Below, piece by piece: positions 61,924 through 64,000 of a stretch of DNA of 64,000 nucleotides. Location of the stretch: assembly GCF_040549485.1 (NCBI RefSeq), contig NZ_JBEPTK010000004.1, forward strand, positions 404,722-468,721, read 5' to 3'. How positions within the stretch are numbered: the stretch's first letter is position 1; each line of letters starts with the position of its first letter. This DNA comes from Constrictibacter sp. MBR-5 (GTDB taxonomy: Bacteria > Pseudomonadota > Alphaproteobacteria > JAJUGE01). A program made the position numbers and the translations under genes. The notes below the pieces were generated by a model. The model saw only the letters and a list, made by a program, of their open reading frames with translations, had not been told where the DNA came from and made no database searches.

Positions 61924-61998
61924 GCCGTTCCACGGAGGGTTGGCGTAACGGCCGGGAACCCATATCTGTGGGCTTCCCGACCGAAGAGCCCGTGGAAC

Positions 61999-62514
61999 AT
62001 GCGCCGACACGCCACAGCCTTCCTCGTCCTTGCCGCCCTGTCCCCTGCATTCGCCGCTCCGGCCGACGCCCAGGAGGCGAAGTTCGTCGGGGATTTCGGC
62101 GCGTGGGCGGCATACACCTATACGGTGGAAGGTTCCCCCGCCTGCTACATCGCCAGCAAGCCGACCAGCAGCGAGGGCGAGTATGACCGCCGCGGCGAAG
62201 TGTTCGCCCTGGTGACTCATCGCGTCGCCGACGATGTCGTCGGCGAGGTCAGCATCGTCGCCGGCTACGAGTATCAGGGCGACGGCACGCCGCGCGCCAG
62301 GATCGGCAGCGAGACCTTCGAGATGTTCGCCCGCGGCGACACGGCATGGCTGCGCACCGCCGAGGATGCGCGGATGGTCGCCGCGATGCGTCGCGGCACC
62401 GAAATGGTGGTGACCGCGGTCTCGAACCGCGGCACCAAGACGGTCGACACCTATTCGCTGATGGGCTTCACCAAGGCCTACGAGGCGATCACCCGCGTCT
62501 GCAAGAAGGGCTGA
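61999..62514 (+). CDS. Invasion-associated locus B (IalB)-family protein
   Basis: The 171-residue precursor has a signal peptide ([20 protein letters not shown], cleavage near ADA-QE), then [39 protein letters not shown] at the end; the two Cys (C49-type and C168-type) fit the disulfide of the family. IalB proteins are periplasmic and of uncertain role. Immediately upstream of rlmN, whose ATG is 3 bases after its stop, so they are co-transcribed. Confidence 0.82.
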   Translation: MRRHATAFLVLAALSPAFAAPADAQEAKFVGDFGAWAAYTYTVEGSPACYIASKPTSSEGEYDRRGEVFALVTHRVADDVVGEVSIVAGYEYQGDGTPRARIGSETFEMFARGDTAWLRTAEDARMVAAMRRGTEMVVTAVSNRGTKTVDTYSLMGFTKAYEAITRVCKKG

Positions 62515-62516
62515 GC

Positions 62517-63698
62517 ATGAACGTCGAGGCCGCCGCCGTGCCCCAGACCGCTGCCGCCGCTGCCGACGTCACGGGCGCCGCCGTTCCTGCGATGCCCGTG
62601 CGCCGAAACCTGATCGGCCTGACCCGCGAGGAGCTGGCTGCCGAACTGGCGCCGCACGGCATCGACGGCTTCCGCCTGCGTCAGGTCTGGCACTGGCTGT
62701 ACCATCGTGGCGGGCGCAGCTTCCCCGACATGACCACCCTGTCGAAGCCGGTGCGCGCCCTGCTCGAGGCAAACTACACCGTTGACCGGCCCGAGGTGGC
62801 GACGGCGCAGCTCTCCAACGACGGGACGCGCAAATGGCTGCTGCGCTTTCCCGACCGGCAGGAGATCGAGACGGTCCACATCCCGCAGGAAGAACGCGGC
62901 ACGCTCTGCGTCTCCTCGCAGGTCGGCTGCACCCTGACCTGCCGCTTCTGCCACACCGGCACCCAGCGCCTCGTGCGCAACCTGGGTGCGGCGGAAATCG
63001 TGCAGCAGGTCATGCTGGCGCGCGACCATCTCGACGACTGGCCGTCGGCGGAGGCAGACCGCGCAATCACCAACGTCGTCCTGATGGGCATGGGCGAGCC
63101 GCTCTATAATTTCGACAACGTCAAGGCGGCGCTGCAGATCATGCTCGACAAGGAGGGGCTCGCTCTCTCCCGCCGGCGCATCACCCTGTCGACCTCGGGC
63201 GTCGTCCCGATGATCCGGCGCTGCGGCGAGGAGATCGGCTGCAACCTCGCCATCTCGCTGCACGCCGTCACCGACGAGGTTCGCGACGAACTCGTACCGT
63301 TGAACCGGAAATACCCGATCGCCGAGCTGATGGAGGCCTGCCGGACCTATCCCGGCGTCCACAATGCCCGGCGCATCACCTTCGAATATGTGATGCTGCG
63401 GGGCGTGAACGATTCGGACGCCGACGCGCGTGCGCTGATCGCTTTGCTGAAGGACGTGCCGGCGAAGGTGAACCTCATCCCCTTCAACCCGTGGCCCGGC
63501 GCGCCGTACGAATGCTCGACGCCGGACCGGATCAAGCGGTTCAGCGACATCGTCGCCAACGGCGGCTATTCCAGCCCCGTCCGTACCCCGCGCGGCCGCG
63601 ACATCCTCGCCGCCTGCGGTCAGCTCAAGTCCGCCAGCGTCAAGAAGCGCCGCAGCGAGATCATCGCCGAGGAAGCCGCCGCGGCGGCCTCGGGCTGA
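62517..63698 (+). CDS. rlmN: 23S rRNA / tRNA adenine-C2 methyltransferase RlmN
   Basis: The 393-residue radical-SAM enzyme has the cluster motif CTLTCRFC (CxxxCxxC) in [28 protein letters not shown] before it, [12 protein letters not shown], and the C-terminal [17 protein letters not shown] carrying the catalytic Cys that forms the methyl adduct with the substrate. It methylates A2503 of 23S rRNA and A37 of tRNAs. The N-terminal 25 residues are alanine-rich. It is coupled to the IalB gene. Confidence 0.95.
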   Translation: MNVEAAAVPQTAAAAADVTGAAVPAMPVRRNLIGLTREELAAELAPHGIDGFRLRQVWHWLYHRGGRSFPDMTTLSKPVRALLEANYTVDRPEVATAQLSNDGTRKWLLRFPDRQEIETVHIPQEERGTLCVSSQVGCTLTCRFCHTGTQRLVRNLGAAEIVQQVMLARDHLDDWPSAEADRAITNVVLMGMGEPLYNFDNVKAALQIMLDKEGLALSRRRITLSTSGVVPMIRRCGEEIGCNLAISLHAVTDEVRDELVPLNRKYPIAELMEACRTYPGVHNARRITFEYVMLRGVNDSDADARALIALLKDVPAKVNLIPFNPWPGAPYECSTPDRIKRFSDIVANGGYSSPVRTPRGRDILAACGQLKSASVKKRRSEIIAEEAAAAASG

Positions 63699-63726
63699 AG
63701 GGACGATCGAACATCCCTTGAATACT

Positions 63727-63856
63727 TTCCCGGACAAGCGCGACAGCGCGCAGATCCGGGACCCAGCGCCGCCGCCGAACCCCGAGTTCCGAGCCCCGCG
63801 TTCCCAGCGCGCGCTCCGGGTCCCGGCTCGCGGCGCTGACGCGCCGCGTCCGGGAA
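63727..63856. repeat. REP-like nested palindromic element
   Basis: TTCCCGGAC (63727-63735) pairs with GTCCGGGAA (63848-63856), and CCGGGACCC (63756-63764) with GGGTCCCGG (63818-63826) nested inside. CCCGGA and TCCGGG also bracket a smaller unit at 63729-63760. The pattern resembles dispersed extragenic palindromes of alphaproteobacteria. It starts about 30 bases after rlmN; the element probably serves as its end signal. Confidence 0.6.
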
Positions 63857-63874
63857 GGTGACCGACAGGCGCTA

Positions 63875-64000
63875 GAGCGGTTTCCGGTCGATGTGAATCG
63901 TGGGGGATTCCCATGAGCGTGGTTTTCTGATTCACGATCCTTGCTGGTGAGGGAGGCCGGCATGGATGGGTCGAGGACTTTCGCAGGATCTACGTGATCG
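63875..64000. mobile_element. Possible left end of an insertion sequence (cut by window edge)
   Basis: GAGCGGTTTCCGG at 63875 and the inner dyad GTGAATC (63893-63899)/GATTCAC (about 63930) look like a terminal inverted repeat followed by the start of a transposase-like frame with EDFRRIYVI near the edge. That frame lacks a start codon in the window. The other end is not available, so identity, family and intactness are unknown. Confidence 0.3.

Overview
The window is very GC-rich, densely coded DNA from an alphaproteobacterium, most likely Rhodospirillales in the broad sense. Pointers are the RpoH, RluD, DUF6476 and tRNA-Glu block, the DUF3576-leuS-lptE-holA block, a DksA lacking most zinc cysteines, FliX next to flgI, and a CtrA-type TTAA-N7-TTAA box. 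No plasmid or phage region is evident. Possible mobile DNA is limited to an AbrB/PIN toxin-antitoxin pair and a probable insertion-sequence end at the right edge.

Layout. 1-4.2 kb: a Wzi-like outer-membrane protein cut by the window edge, divergent from a tail-anchored pseudokinase and its three-helix membrane partner. 4.2-7.8 kb: rpoH, rluD, DUF6476, tRNA-Glu(CTC), a nitroreductase. 7.8-19.5 kb: a catabolic region for CoA thioesters (NIPSNAP, SDR, MFS, three CaiB/BaiF genes of which one is a double-length fusion, acyl-CoA dehydrogenase, PAS protein, enolase-superfamily enzyme), interrupted by the toxin-antitoxin operon. 19.6-31.8 kb: an iron-flavoured region with a ferric-iron binding protein, a LysR/LLM pair, an unknown gene behind a good Fur box, a 1942-residue secreted phosphohydrolase/nuclease with RTX repeats, an FbpB-type permease and bacterioferritin. 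32-35.5 kb: an orphan NarL-type regulator, a TPR-methyltransferase fusion, an SDR and dksA. 35.6-41.4 kb: flagellar genes (fliX; flgI, flgJ, a FlgN-like gene, flgK, flgL, fliW) with CtrA and sigma-54 signals between fliX and flgI. 41.5-49.7 kb: aminotransferase, gamma-glutamyltransferase-like lipoprotein, M48 protease with TPRs, DsbA-like thioredoxin, PadR regulator, TauE/SafE permease, small lipoproteins. 50-55.4 kb: SDR, AstE-like deacylase, DUF815 ATPase, LLM oxidoreductase, porin. 55.7-63.7 kb: DUF3576, leuS, lptE, holA, a GcvA-like LysR divergent from DUF1127, IalB, rlmN. The last 300 bases hold a palindromic repeat and a possible insertion-sequence end.

How the genes fit together. The flagellar run builds the P ring, rod and hook-filament junction, and its control region suggests CtrA acting on fliX and sigma-54 on flgI. 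The iron genes share direction and theme: uptake (binding protein and permease, no ATPase seen), storage (Bfr) and a Fur-box gene of unknown role. The CaiB/ACAD/SDR/MFS block looks like uptake and CoA activation of an unidentified organic acid. Start codons were often moved inward from the longest reading frame where a ribosome binding site or signal peptide supported it; these choices are stated per gene.
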